Of a DNA stretch of 64,000 bases, positions 1 to 7,424 are shown one piece after another. Below the pieces are notes generated by a model. That model searched no databases. It was not told where the DNA came from and worked only from the letters and a program-made list of their open reading frames with translations. The stretch comes from an uncultured Granulosicoccaceae bacterium. Lineage in GTDB: Bacteria; Pseudomonadota; Gammaproteobacteria; Granulosicoccales; Granulosicoccaceae. Every line of letters starts with the position of its first letter. The stretch's first letter is position 1. Position numbers and translations under genes: made by a program. The stretch is taken from contig CALISD010000023.1 of NCBI GenBank assembly GCA_938041955.1, forward strand, positions 1 to 64,000, written 5' to 3'.

Positions 1-317
1 ACCACCAACCCATCTTCATCTGCAAGAGGCGCATAAACACACTGCCCGACCGCACAAGCTGAAATATCCCGCGGCGTGATCAGCTCAACCAATTGCAGTG
101 CATCAGGCCCTATCACCTCCACCTGTCGCTCGGCCGCGACGTCCCACACTTGCACGTGCTCGCAGAGATGCTCGTAGGCCTCAGGGTTGCTACTGAAGGA
201 CACCGGCAGCGTCATGTGGTTGTAAATAGTGAAACTCTGGATTCCCAGGTCAAACACGCGCTCCTCAAAGGCTGTTTTGCGAAGACGCGGAGACAATACC
301 AATTCTGTTGAGTGCAT
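1..317 (-). CDS. dmdA: DMSP demethylase DmdA-like (GcvT family), N-terminal part only
   Basis: The gene starts at an ATG at 317 and runs off the left edge, so only about 105 N-terminal residues are visible. They contain the segment YNHMTLP, then VQVWDVAAERQVEV and TPRDI, in the order and spacing I know from dimethylsulfoniopropionate demethylases. DmdA is a tetrahydrofolate-dependent aminomethyltransferase-fold enzyme that moves a methyl group from DMSP to THF and yields methylmercaptopropionate in the cytoplasm. Other GcvT-family members, such as glycine cleavage T protein or sarcosine-type enzymes, share the fold, so the missing C-terminal part is needed for certainty. The sulfur theme of nearby genes is consistent with the DmdA reading. 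Confidence 0.62.
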   Translation of the reverse strand, partial: MHSTELVLSPRLRKTAFEERVFDLGIQSFTIYNHMTLPVSFSSNPEAYEHLCEHVQVWDVAAERQVEVIGPDALQLVELITPRDISACAVGQCVYAPLADEDGLV

Positions 318-437
318 AAGGCTGCTCTTACGTAACTGTCAATCAGCGGATTAAAGCACACGAAAATGCACAAAGCTTCTCCCAGCGCGAAGGCAAGAAT
401 GGTATTCTCACCATGGTTCAAACCCCTGCGAGTGACC

Positions 438-1103
438 ATGCACTACGACACTTCAAATCCAGACCACGGCATGCAATTTGATCCGTTCAAAGCGTTAGTG
501 GTGCCACGGCCGATAGGCTGGATCTCAACCCTCTCGGACGCTGGCAAACCGAATCTGGCACCGTTTAGTTTTTTCAATGCGCTTTCAGACAGACCGCCTA
601 TATTGGCGGCATCCATCGCCAACGGCAAAGACACACTGAATAATATACTCGAGACAAAAGAGTGCACGGTCTGCGTATCAAACATGGCGCAGATGGACAG
701 CATGAATATGAGTAGCGCCTCGGTAGATACTTCAGTCAATGAGTTCACGCTGGCCGAGCTGGACACCGAAGCCTCCACCTACGTTGCACCGCCACGGGTT
801 GCACTTTGCCCTGCTGCCTTTGAATGCCAGCTATGGAAGTCAGTGCCACTACCCACCCCTGGCGATTCAAACCAGGGCTACACGACAGTTATTTTATCGG
901 TCGTTGGTGTTTACATTGATGATCAATTTATCAAAGACGGCAGAGTAGACACCGCATCAATGCAACCACTGGCAAGATTGGGCTACATGGATTACGCGGT
1001 AATTAATGAAAAAAATATGCTCACGCTGAATCGACCTGCTGTTGCTGATGACGGTAAGACTGCCACTTTAGACACAACACCATGGGACGGAGTGTACCGC
1101 TAA
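438..1103 (+). CDS. flavin reductase-like domain protein (flavoredoxin type)
   Basis: This 221-residue protein has the FMN-binding split-barrel signature of flavin reductase-like proteins: VVPRPIGWIST followed by NLAPFSFFN within the first 50 residues, and a later NMLTLNRP segment. Such proteins bind FMN and either reduce free flavin with NAD(P)H or act as flavoredoxin-type electron carriers; the substrate cannot be told here. The frame is open upstream to an ATG at 366, but the added 24 residues look non-family, so the ATG at 438 is preferred; neither start has a strong ribosome binding site. It is divergent from the dmdA-like gene and convergent with the TauE/SafE gene, so it appears to be a single transcription unit. 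Confidence 0.8.
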   Translation: MHYDTSNPDHGMQFDPFKALVVPRPIGWISTLSDAGKPNLAPFSFFNALSDRPPILAASIANGKDTLNNILETKECTVCVSNMAQMDSMNMSSASVDTSVNEFTLAELDTEASTYVAPPRVALCPAAFECQLWKSVPLPTPGDSNQGYTTVILSVVGVYIDDQFIKDGRVDTASMQPLARLGYMDYAVINEKNMLTLNRPAVADDGKTATLDTTPWDGVYR

Positions 1104-1174
1104 ACCTGATTAGCCCCTTGCATGCAGGTAGGTAGGTAGGCGCATAAATTTGCGCGAACATACAGGACAACCCA

Positions 1175-1933
1175 TTAGCCAAGTAAGGCACGTCGAATCA
1201 GATTAACTCCCATCAAACAAAAAACAATTAATACGGCCCTTTGAAATTGCTGCCCGCCCAGGAATTCGCGTAAGTATTCGCCTATAGAAAAACCCAACAG
1301 CGTCGGTGCGATCATCAGTACAGACGCAATCGCCAGAGAACGGTCCAATAAACCACCAATGATATAGCCTACTGTCAGAGGTATAGTTCCACACAGAACA
1401 ATGAAGCCCGTATAACGGACAAAGTCATTCTTTTCACATCGGCTCGATACCAGATACATCACCATCGGCGGTGACCAGATAGCGGTTAAACCGCCCATCA
1501 CTCCGGATACCACACCAAAAAATATCTGCACGGATCGATCAAATTGTGGCGGCACCTGCGGCGGAGCACTAATAAAACTGCTGATTGTCCACAGCACAAC
1601 CATGATGCCGATTCCAGCTATTAATGTTTGAGTGCTGGCACGTGCAGCAAACAAAGACGCAATGAACATCACCACTGCCATGCTGACTACAAATGGCCAC
1701 AGCTTGCGCGCAGATTGCATCACGCTGCCGCCACGGTAAACTTGCCATGCATTGGTGATAACGGCGGGAAACAATAAGAAAGCGATTGCTATACGAGGTT
1801 CAACAAACTGCGCAAGCATAGAAATACTCATGGTTGGCAGACCTATGCCAAGTACACCTTTTACCGTACCCGCCAGCAGGAATACAGCTGCCGCCAGGAG
1901 CAGTAACTCAACCGTGACGAACTCACCTAGCAT
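1175..1933 (-). CDS. TauE/SafE family anion exporter/permease
   Basis: A 252-residue, very hydrophobic protein with about eight membrane segments and two similar halves. An N-terminal GTVKGVLGIGLPT loop and a mid-protein SGVMGGLTAIWSPP loop are typical of the TauE/SafE family of inner-membrane exporters for sulfite, sulfoacetate or similar small anions. The start ATG at 1933 is well placed after AAGGAG and overlaps the end of the upstream N-formylglutamate-amidohydrolase-like gene by 7 bp, so the two are co-transcribed and probably translationally coupled. Export of sulfite would fit the sulfonate genes elsewhere in the window, but the specificity is an inference. Confidence 0.82.
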   Translation of the reverse strand: MLGEFVTVELLLLAAAVFLLAGTVKGVLGIGLPTMSISMLAQFVEPRIAIAFLLFPAVITNAWQVYRGGSVMQSARKLWPFVVSMAVVMFIASLFAARASTQTLIAGIGIMVVLWTISSFISAPPQVPPQFDRSVQIFFGVVSGVMGGLTAIWSPPMVMYLVSSRCEKNDFVRYTGFIVLCGTIPLTVGYIIGGLLDRSLAIASVLMIAPTLLGFSIGEYLREFLGGQQFQRAVLIVFCLMGVNLIRRALLG

Positions 1934-2661
1934 CCACTACTCCTTATCAGGGATTGCAAGGAGTGAACAGAAGCAACAATCGCCTCAGGGTTACCACGAT
2001 ATTCACAAGGCCAATCCTGCGTAGCGGCAGATTCCACTACCCGCACCTCGGAGGCAAGTTCAATTTGAACAGACTGAATATTTAACTGCTGCGCTACAAA
2101 GCGGGTCACCGTGTGATTAACTACACCGCCAGTAAACCGCGGGTGATCAACGACGACATTGCGCCATGCTTCCACTGACTGCTGAAGACCATGCACCTCT
2201 GCAGAAACAAATCCGGCATCAATAAAATGCGGCTCAACCATAGACGGATCACAGGACCCGCCTTTTATTGTCCCTATGGCGACTCCCATATGGTATCGAT
2301 TCATCATTCCATGCAAGTCGATTAAAAACCCTATGTTATGCCGCTCAACCAGAGATTGAATTGCATTTTTATATTCACTTTCTACATGCCAATTAGGGTC
2401 TTCGTCGGCCTGATGCCTGGCAACGATAGCATGACAATCACATACCTGAGCAAGATACAGAGCGATCGCACCTGTGTATTCCTCTTGCATTTTTAACTCA
2501 CCATTACGCGAATGTGCACAAGCGTGGGGCGCCGATACCAAAACCGGATGACTACCAACAACAGTATCAAACCAGGTCTCGCCTGCCGGCGCACGCGCTT
2601 GGTATTTGAAATGCGCATCAAGCGCGACAAGCTGTTTTAAAAGATCGTACGGTTGCGTCAT
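1927..2661 (-). CDS. N-formylglutamate amidohydrolase-like protein
   Basis: About 244 residues from an ATG at 2661; an in-frame TTG at 2679 is an alternative start. The motifs SAPHACAH near the N-terminus, DLHGMMNR in the middle and VQIELASEVR near the C-terminus match the zinc-dependent N-formylglutamate amidohydrolase superfamily, which hydrolyses N-formyl-L-glutamate to formate and glutamate in one branch of histidine degradation. No hut genes are nearby. The gene overlaps the exporter gene by 7 bp, so its real substrate may be another N-acyl or carboxylate compound. Family assignment is good; the reaction is uncertain. Confidence 0.7.
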   Translation of the reverse strand: MTQPYDLLKQLVALDAHFKYQARAPAGETWFDTVVGSHPVLVSAPHACAHSRNGELKMQEEYTGAIALYLAQVCDCHAIVARHQADEDPNWHVESEYKNAIQSLVERHNIGFLIDLHGMMNRYHMGVAIGTIKGGSCDPSMVEPHFIDAGFVSAEVHGLQQSVEAWRNVVVDHPRFTGGVVNHTVTRFVAQQLNIQSVQIELASEVRVVESAATQDWPCEYRGNPEAIVASVHSLQSLIRSSGC

Positions 2662-2879
2662 AAAGAATTGGTAGCGCAAAAAAACGCAACGTAAAAGATA
2701 AAGAGAGCCAGAATATCATCTACTTAGACAGCACGTCCGTCGATGACACCATCACGAGTAGCCTGCAATTGAATTGACAGAAAACAAATGAACCTCAAAG
2801 GAAGCAAACGTCAGCCTGAAATTGCCATCTGCAAATGCCATGAAAGCGCCTACACCTTATACCTGATGCTGCAGCAGGC

Positions 2880-2930
2880 TGTCACTTGACAATCGACAGG
2901 TGTCATGACAAAATTTTAAATGTCAGGACA
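2880..2930. promoter_or_regulatory. three TGTCA-type elements spaced about two helical turns
   Basis: TGTCACTTGACA (2880-2891), the perfect palindrome TGTCATGACA (2901-2910) and TGTCAGGACA (2921-2930) begin 21 and 20 bp apart. They overlap the -35 element, the spacer/-10 and the expected transcription start of the small RNA promoter. Same-face spacing of similar sites is typical of cooperative transcription-factor binding. The factor is not identifiable. Confidence 0.45.
2886..2914 (+). promoter_or_regulatory. sigma-70-type promoter of the candidate small RNA
   Basis: A perfect -35 hexamer TTGACA (2886-2891) is followed after 17 bp by CAAAAT (2909-2914), a 4/6 match to the -10 consensus. Transcription would begin near 2920 and read into two hairpins that end in a U-tract. 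There is no convincing coding region between this promoter and the terminator. Confidence 0.5.
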
Positions 2931-3026
2931 CAAACCATCCTGACCAGTAATCGTCTACCCCCTCGATTACTGGATTGTCAATTTGCCAACCTTTCCACCT
3001 GCCAGTTCCGGCAGGTGGTTTTTTTT
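2921..3026 (+). ncRNA. candidate small RNA with C-rich loop and intrinsic terminator
   Basis: Between the promoter at 2886-2914 and the terminator at 2995-3026 lies a transcript of roughly 105 nt. Its first hairpin has a perfect 10-bp stem, CCAGTAATCG (2944-2953) with CGATTACTGG (2964-2973), and a 10-nt loop TCTACCCCCT. The loop is C-rich, as in small RNAs that pair with Shine-Dalgarno sequences of target messages. A single-stranded linker follows, then the terminator hairpin. It could instead be an attenuated leader of the downstream glutamine amidotransferase gene, which starts 70 nt beyond the terminator. Structure and signals are directly visible; the function is inferred. Confidence 0.5.
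2995..3026 (+). terminator. strong intrinsic terminator
   Basis: The perfect 9-bp stem CCACCTGCC/GGCAGGTGG (2995-3003 and 3010-3018) with a 6-nt loop is followed by eight T residues (3019-3026). It lies in a stretch without a plus-strand gene upstream, which is the main reason to suspect a small RNA or attenuator. Confidence 0.85.
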
Positions 3027-3095
3027 CAAAACAATTATCAACCCCAGAAACATTTGCGACTTACAATAGCGCTTAAATCTTTCAGGGCGCAGCAA

Positions 3096-3797
3096 TTGAA
3101 AATCGGAATACTTGTCACCGGCTATCCACCAGAAGAAACAGTTGAAGAACACGAGCCCTACGACATCGCCTTCCAATCGCTGCTGAGCGGCAACGACTTT
3201 ACGTTCGAGTCATGGGCATGTCTTGACGGAGTCTTTCCGGACTCAATAAATGATGCTGACGGCTGGCTGATCACAGGGTCAAAATTCGGCGCCTATGAAA
3301 AGTTACCGTGGATTGCGCCGTTAGAACATTTCATACGCGACGCCTACAGCAACGATGTTCCTATTGTCGGAATATGCTTTGGACATCAGGTTATGGCTAA
3401 AGCACTTGGCGGTACCGTGGAGAAGTACGATAAAGGCTGGTCAGTCGGACGGGTGGAATACACACTGGAAGGTCACAGCGAACCAGTACCTCTTTACGCC
3501 TGGCATCAAGACCAGGTGGTCTCACTCCCTGAAGAGGCAAGAGTCGTTGGCTCAACACGGTTTTGCCCATACGCAGCACTTGCCTATGGTGACAAGGCCT
3601 ACTCTATTCAACCACATCCTGAATTCACAGAAGGATATTTTGCAGCGTTGTTCAACGCACGTAAAAACGCGCTACCAGAGACCGCTATTGAGGCAGCTAC
3701 TAATTCAGTAAAAGAAGGAAAACCGACAAACTCCGCTGCAATAGCAAATACTATTGCAGCGTTTTTTAAAAACTCACACAGTAAAAGACACAGCTAG
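3096..3797 (+). CDS. class I glutamine amidotransferase
   Basis: About 233 residues from a TTG at 3096 with AGGG eight bases upstream; the protein then begins LKIGILVTGYPP, as usual for the family. The frame is open further upstream, but that part overlaps the candidate small RNA. The nucleophile is visible in GICFGHQVMA (Cys94) and the His-Glu pair in QPHPEF (His174, Glu176), so it should be active in releasing ammonia from glutamine or in hydrolysing a gamma-glutamyl compound. Stand-alone members of this type resemble YfeJ-like and gamma-glutamyl-polyamine-processing proteins. No partner synthase is adjacent. The stop codon sits inside a small hairpin shared with the convergent gene. Confidence 0.82.
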   Translation: MKIGILVTGYPPEETVEEHEPYDIAFQSLLSGNDFTFESWACLDGVFPDSINDADGWLITGSKFGAYEKLPWIAPLEHFIRDAYSNDVPIVGICFGHQVMAKALGGTVEKYDKGWSVGRVEYTLEGHSEPVPLYAWHQDQVVSLPEEARVVGSTRFCPYAALAYGDKAYSIQPHPEFTEGYFAALFNARKNALPETAIEAATNSVKEGKPTNSAAIANTIAAFFKNSHSKRHS

Positions 3798-3810
3798 GAA
3801 TACTTAGCTG
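3791..3810. terminator. small hairpin across two convergent stop codons
   Basis: CAGCTA (3791-3796) pairs with TAGCTG (3805-3810) around an 8-nt loop. The plus side is followed by ACTTTT and the minus side by a T-rich run, so it may act as a weak bidirectional terminator. It spans the stop codons of both the amidotransferase and the convergent repeat protein. Confidence 0.35.
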
Positions 3811-5285
3811 ACTTTTGCACCATGTGATTTGCGACTGTATAACAAACCGCACAGCGCACCAAAGACCAGCAATGGAAGCGATGGATCAGCACGCTCAGCA
3901 GTTGAACTGCCAAGCACGCAGCCGAAACCATTGCCTTCAAGGCCTGTGCGAACATTGCTCGACGATTGACCTGTGGGAACAACTACAGTACCGCCGCCAT
4001 CGACCGGATCTCTGGTACCACCATCTAGCGGAATGCCACTCAGTGCATCATCGAAGCCATCACCATTGGCATCAATAAAGTCATCAACCATCTGATCATT
4101 ATCAGTATCAACACCACCAGACTCAATAAGATCAGATATCCCGTCACCGTCTGAATCAGGATCGATGCGATCAGGAATGGTGTCACCATCAGTGTCAATA
4201 TCAGCAAGCGCGACTCCGCCAAGTGAATCTGACAAACCATCAAAGTTGCTATCTGAGAAATTATCTACCCGGCCATCACCATTGGTATCAGGACCACCGA
4301 CTTCAACAAGATCGGGAACGCCATCGTTATCAGAATCTAGATCCAGATAATCAGCAGTACCGTCAGCATCCGAATCTGGCGGAGTGAGCGGCGACTGCGC
4401 CAGACTGTCCGCCAAACCATCGTTATTGGTATCAGCTGAATCATCTACGCGGCCGTCATTGTTCGCATCAACACCGCCCGCTTCTACAAGATCTGCAATT
4501 CCATCATTGTCACTATCAAGATCATAGGCATTGGCAAGGCCATCACCATCCGAGTCTACAAACCCTTCAAGACTATCCGGCAAGCCATCATTGTCACTGT
4601 CAATATCGGCAAAATTCGCGACGCCGTCACGGTCAACGTCCGTCATCGCACCACTGTCATTGACGTTCACAATCTCTCTACCATCAAGGATTCCATCACT
4701 ATCCATATCGGGATCAAGAGGGTCACTTCCACCTGTCACTTCGCGACCGTCAGACAGGCCATCGCTATCTGTATCCGGGTTGTTCGGATCAGTACCAGCC
4801 AGGATTTCTGCAGCATCAGTGAGACCGTCGCCATCCATATCGCCATTGGTCGGGTCTCCACCGACGGAAACCTCCTGGCCGTCGTTGATGCCGTCACCAT
4901 CTGTGTCTGCAAGCAGCGGGTCGGTATTGTGCTGATTAACCTCAGCACCATCTGTCAAACCGTCTTTATCGGTGTCTGTGCGATTAGGATCAGTCAGTGT
5001 GTCAGACACTTCGCGACTGTCAGACAGACCATCGTTATCTGAATCCGGCCAGGTGGGGTCAGTACGGTACAGATTTACCTCGTCACCATCCGTCAGACCG
5101 TCGGAATCGGTGTCTGGATTATTGGCGTCTGTTCCAATCACCGCCTCTTCAGCATCTGAGAGACCATCCTGATCCGTGTCAGTGTTGGCATAAACTGGAC
5201 TAGACAATGCAATACCAGTGGCTAAAGCCACAGCAGCGGCGATTGCCGTCAGTGACTTGTCTGGACATTTATCCACAAAACTCAT
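3804..5285 (-). CDS. secreted protein of thrombospondin type 3-like Ca-binding repeats with C-terminal sorting tail
   Basis: The 493-residue protein begins with a signal peptide ending near SSPVYA. It then consists almost entirely of Asp-rich repeats of the form DTDSDGLTDGDE, with longer spacers in the second half, as in calcium-binding thrombospondin type 3 repeats. The C-terminus, after GFGCVLG, reads ADPSLPLLVFG, then a hydrophobic stretch and a short basic tail (SRKSHGAKVS). This resembles JDVT/MYXO-CTERM-like tripartite sorting signals that are cleaved by an intramembrane protease. It is probably exported and anchored in or released from the envelope, with structural or adhesive roles. 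It is divergent from the cysD fusion gene. The exact CTERM class is an inference. Confidence 0.78.
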   Translation of the reverse strand: MSFVDKCPDKSLTAIAAAVALATGIALSSPVYANTDTDQDGLSDAEEAVIGTDANNPDTDSDGLTDGDEVNLYRTDPTWPDSDNDGLSDSREVSDTLTDPNRTDTDKDGLTDGAEVNQHNTDPLLADTDGDGINDGQEVSVGGDPTNGDMDGDGLTDAAEILAGTDPNNPDTDSDGLSDGREVTGGSDPLDPDMDSDGILDGREIVNVNDSGAMTDVDRDGVANFADIDSDNDGLPDSLEGFVDSDGDGLANAYDLDSDNDGIADLVEAGGVDANNDGRVDDSADTNNDGLADSLAQSPLTPPDSDADGTADYLDLDSDNDGVPDLVEVGGPDTNGDGRVDNFSDSNFDGLSDSLGGVALADIDTDGDTIPDRIDPDSDGDGISDLIESGGVDTDNDQMVDDFIDANGDGFDDALSGIPLDGGTRDPVDGGGTVVVPTGQSSSNVRTGLEGNGFGCVLGSSTAERADPSLPLLVFGALCGLLYSRKSHGAKVS

Positions 5286-5479
5286 TTATAAAATCCTCGG
5301 GGTAAGCCAAATTGGCTAGTGGCACTAAAACAGTGCTTAAGACCGCCTAGATTAAGGCCAACACTCTCCGCTTACCAACAAAATCTCTATCAATTCCCAA
5401 TCTTTTACGACTTATCACCCAGGTGTTTCTACGGTGAAACAGCCCGCAATAGTTCCATTACACACTGAGATGCCACGAC

Positions 5480-5496
5480 GCACACATTTTGTGTGC
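5480..5496. promoter_or_regulatory. palindrome upstream of cysD fusion gene
   Basis: GCACACA-TTT-TGTGTGC is a perfect 7-bp inverted repeat with a 3-bp centre, ending 8 bp before the candidate -35 of the cysD promoter. It lies between two divergent genes, so it is a plausible operator for either. The regulator is unknown. Confidence 0.4.
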
Positions 5497-5503
5497 ATAG
5501 TTC

Positions 5504-5532
5504 TTGCAATTAATTATTTAACTTTGTAGATT
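5504..5532 (+). promoter_or_regulatory. candidate promoter of the cysD-cysNC operon
   Basis: TTGCAA (5504-5509), a 17-bp spacer and TAGATT (5527-5532) give 4/6 matches to both sigma-70 hexamers, in an AT-rich stretch. The predicted start near 5540 leaves about 30 nt before the ATG at 5571. No riboswitch fold was recognised in the 285 bp between the divergent genes. Confidence 0.4.
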
Positions 5533-5570
5533 TAACTTAATTGTTTAATGTTTTATCCGTTATAAGCCTT

Positions 5571-7424
5571 ATGAAAACTGATCCTCCCCCTTCCACATCA
5601 TTAAATGAACGGCGACGTTTTGCCGTCAAGCTTAGGCTTGAAGGGCGCAAGCTTAAAGAAATCAGCAAGCTGGTTGACTTATCTCCCCCAACAATTATTG
5701 CCGCCCACAAGCAGTTCATTGCCGGCGGCTGGGATGCGGTAGAAGTGAACCCGCGCGGAAGACCAACCGGCGACCGGGCCGCCACGGCAGAAATTGCAGA
5801 ACAGCTGCGGAGGCACGCACTAGACACACCGGTTGGCACAACCTCCCCATGGACATTTGCACTGTTATCAGAGATCAGTACACACCTCGGCACACAGACA
5901 AGCGTCCGGAGTGTCGGCAAGTACATCGATCAATGGGACCTCACCAGCCCCAATCTGTACAAACAATGTAAAGAAGAAGGCCGCCAAAACGATTGGCTCA
6001 ACACCCGCTATGCAGATATCTGCAGCAATGCAAGAACGAACCATGCAGTCACTTACTGGGCTGGTGCAAACACTTGCAGCGCAGGGCACAACACACAAGA
6101 CAAAAGCAGCTCGGTACAGAAATATATCTATGCCCACACCACACGCGGCAAGTACTACTGGCTGGCGGGTGACTACGCCAATGACGTTGAAAGGTTTATC
6201 GAGTTTTTTACTCGACTCGCACGCCCGTCAGACAACGCGCCGGACAACACAAAACTTGCCATCATCTGGCAAGGCCAGGACCCACACCTTAATCCAGAAT
6301 TAAATCAATGGTTAGAGCAATCAACACACATTCGCTTTTACCAACATCCCGACCTGCCTAAATCGTCGGGGATAGATACCGGCAAAATAATTGACCAATA
6401 TTCAGCACCTGCCACACACCATAAAAACACAGCAACACCGGCAGCCCAACTGAACAACTCGACACCAGAAAAATCAGATAACGACTCCTTAGAATCACCA
6501 ACAAAACAACGGAACTTAAACACCATGTCCCTCACCCATCTACAAAGGCTGGAAGCCGAAAGCATTCACATTATGCGAGAGGTGATTGCAGAGGCTGATA
6601 AACCAGTCATGCTTTATTCAATCGGTAAAGACAGCGCAGTCATGCTGCACCTGGCACAAAAAGCCTTCTACCCCGCCAAGCCACCATTTCCGCTATTGCA
6701 CGTAGATACCGGCTGGAAGTTTCAGGCAATGTATGAGTTTAGAAACAAGGTAGTCAAAGACTCCGGGCTTCAACTCATCACACACACCAACGCCGAAGGC
6801 GTGGAAAGAGGCGTTAACCCATTTACTCATGGCTCGGCATTACACACTGACATCATGAAAACCCAGGGCTTACGTCAGGCACTCGACAAGCACGGTTTTG
6901 ACGTAGCATTTGGCGGCGCACGACGCGACGAAGAAATGTCGCGGGCTAAAGAGCGCGTCCTGTCGTTTCGCAACGAACAACACAGATGGGACCCTAAAAA
7001 CCAACGCCCTGAACTTTGGAACCTTTACAACACCAAAATAAAAAAAGGCGAATCTATTCGAGCCTTCCCGCTATCAAACTGGACTGAGCTTGATATCTGG
7101 CAGTACATACACCAGCAACAAATCCCGGTAGTCCCTCTGTACTTCGCCGCCGAACGCCCGGTGGTTCTTAGAGATGGCACCTGGATTATGGTTGACGATG
7201 AACGCATGCCGATGAACATGGGTGAAGTACCGATGATGAAACGAGTACGATTTAGAACACTCGGTTGCTACCCGCTGACTGGCGCTATTGAATCCAGCGC
7301 TACTACAGTACCGGAAGTTATTACAGAGATGCTTGCCTCCAATCAATCTGAAAGACAAGGTCGCATGATTGATCACGATGGTGCCGCATCCATGGAAAAG
7401 AAAAAACAGGAGGGCTATTTCTAA
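5571..7424 (+). CDS. cysD: inactivated IS630-like transposase domain fused to CysD (sulfate adenylyltransferase subunit 2)
   Basis: From ATG 5571 the protein has 617 residues, twice the usual CysD length. Residues about 10-115 are an HTH plus winged-helix region as in IS630 transposases ([19 protein letters not shown], later RGRPTGD and SPWTF). Residues about 140-270 resemble a DDE domain whose acidic residues are gone: YWAGANTC where a DE pair is expected and IIWQGQDPH where DN..H is expected. After a low-complexity Ser/Thr/Asn-rich linker, residue 319 is a Met that begins a complete Cys[17 protein letters not shown]-loop, [30 protein letters not shown], ending KKKQEGYF. CysD with CysN makes adenylylsulfate from ATP and sulfate. 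No stop or frameshift separates the parts. An in-frame TTG at 5541 is an alternative start. The stop overlaps the cysNC start (TAATG). Confidence 0.85.
   Translation: MKTDPPPSTSLNERRRFAVKLRLEGRKLKEISKLVDLSPPTIIAAHKQFIAGGWDAVEVNPRGRPTGDRAATAEIAEQLRRHALDTPVGTTSPWTFALLSEISTHLGTQTSVRSVGKYIDQWDLTSPNLYKQCKEEGRQNDWLNTRYADICSNARTNHAVTYWAGANTCSAGHNTQDKSSSVQKYIYAHTTRGKYYWLAGDYANDVERFIEFFTRLARPSDNAPDNTKLAIIWQGQDPHLNPELNQWLEQSTHIRFYQHPDLPKSSGIDTGKIIDQYSAPATHHKNTATPAAQLNNSTPEKSDNDSLESPTKQRNLNTMSLTHLQRLEAESIHIMREVIAEADKPVMLYSIGKDSAVMLHLAQKAFYPAKPPFPLLHVDTGWKFQAMYEFRNKVVKDSGLQLITHTNAEGVERGVNPFTHGSALHTDIMKTQGLRQALDKHGFDVAFGGARRDEEMSRAKERVLSFRNEQHRWDPKNQRPELWNLYNTKIKKGESIRAFPLSNWTELDIWQYIHQQQIPVVPLYFAAERPVVLRDGTWIMVDDERMPMNMGEVPMMKRVRFRTLGCYPLTGAIESSATTVPEVITEMLASNQSERQGRMIDHDGAASMEKKKQEGYF
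6525..6527 (+). other. possible internal start giving stand-alone CysD
   Basis: The ATG at 6525 begins [16 protein letters not shown], which is where ordinary CysD proteins start, and would give a 299-residue enzyme of normal length. The upstream GGAAC (6511-6515) is only a weak ribosome binding site. Both a full fusion and a short CysD could therefore be made from the same message. Confidence 0.4.

Noticed and set aside
2967-3176. 69-residue minus-strand ORF over the small RNA terminator
   Set aside because: Overlaps the terminator and the amidotransferase start; no family character.
3900-5250. CRISPR-like or tandem DNA repeat array
   Set aside because: The periodicity is that of codons for Asp-rich calcium-binding repeats in one intact reading frame; unit lengths vary and no spacers are present.
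5571-6524. Active IS630 insertion sequence
   Set aside because: The DDE residues are missing, no terminal inverted repeats or target duplication were seen, and the frame continues into cysD.
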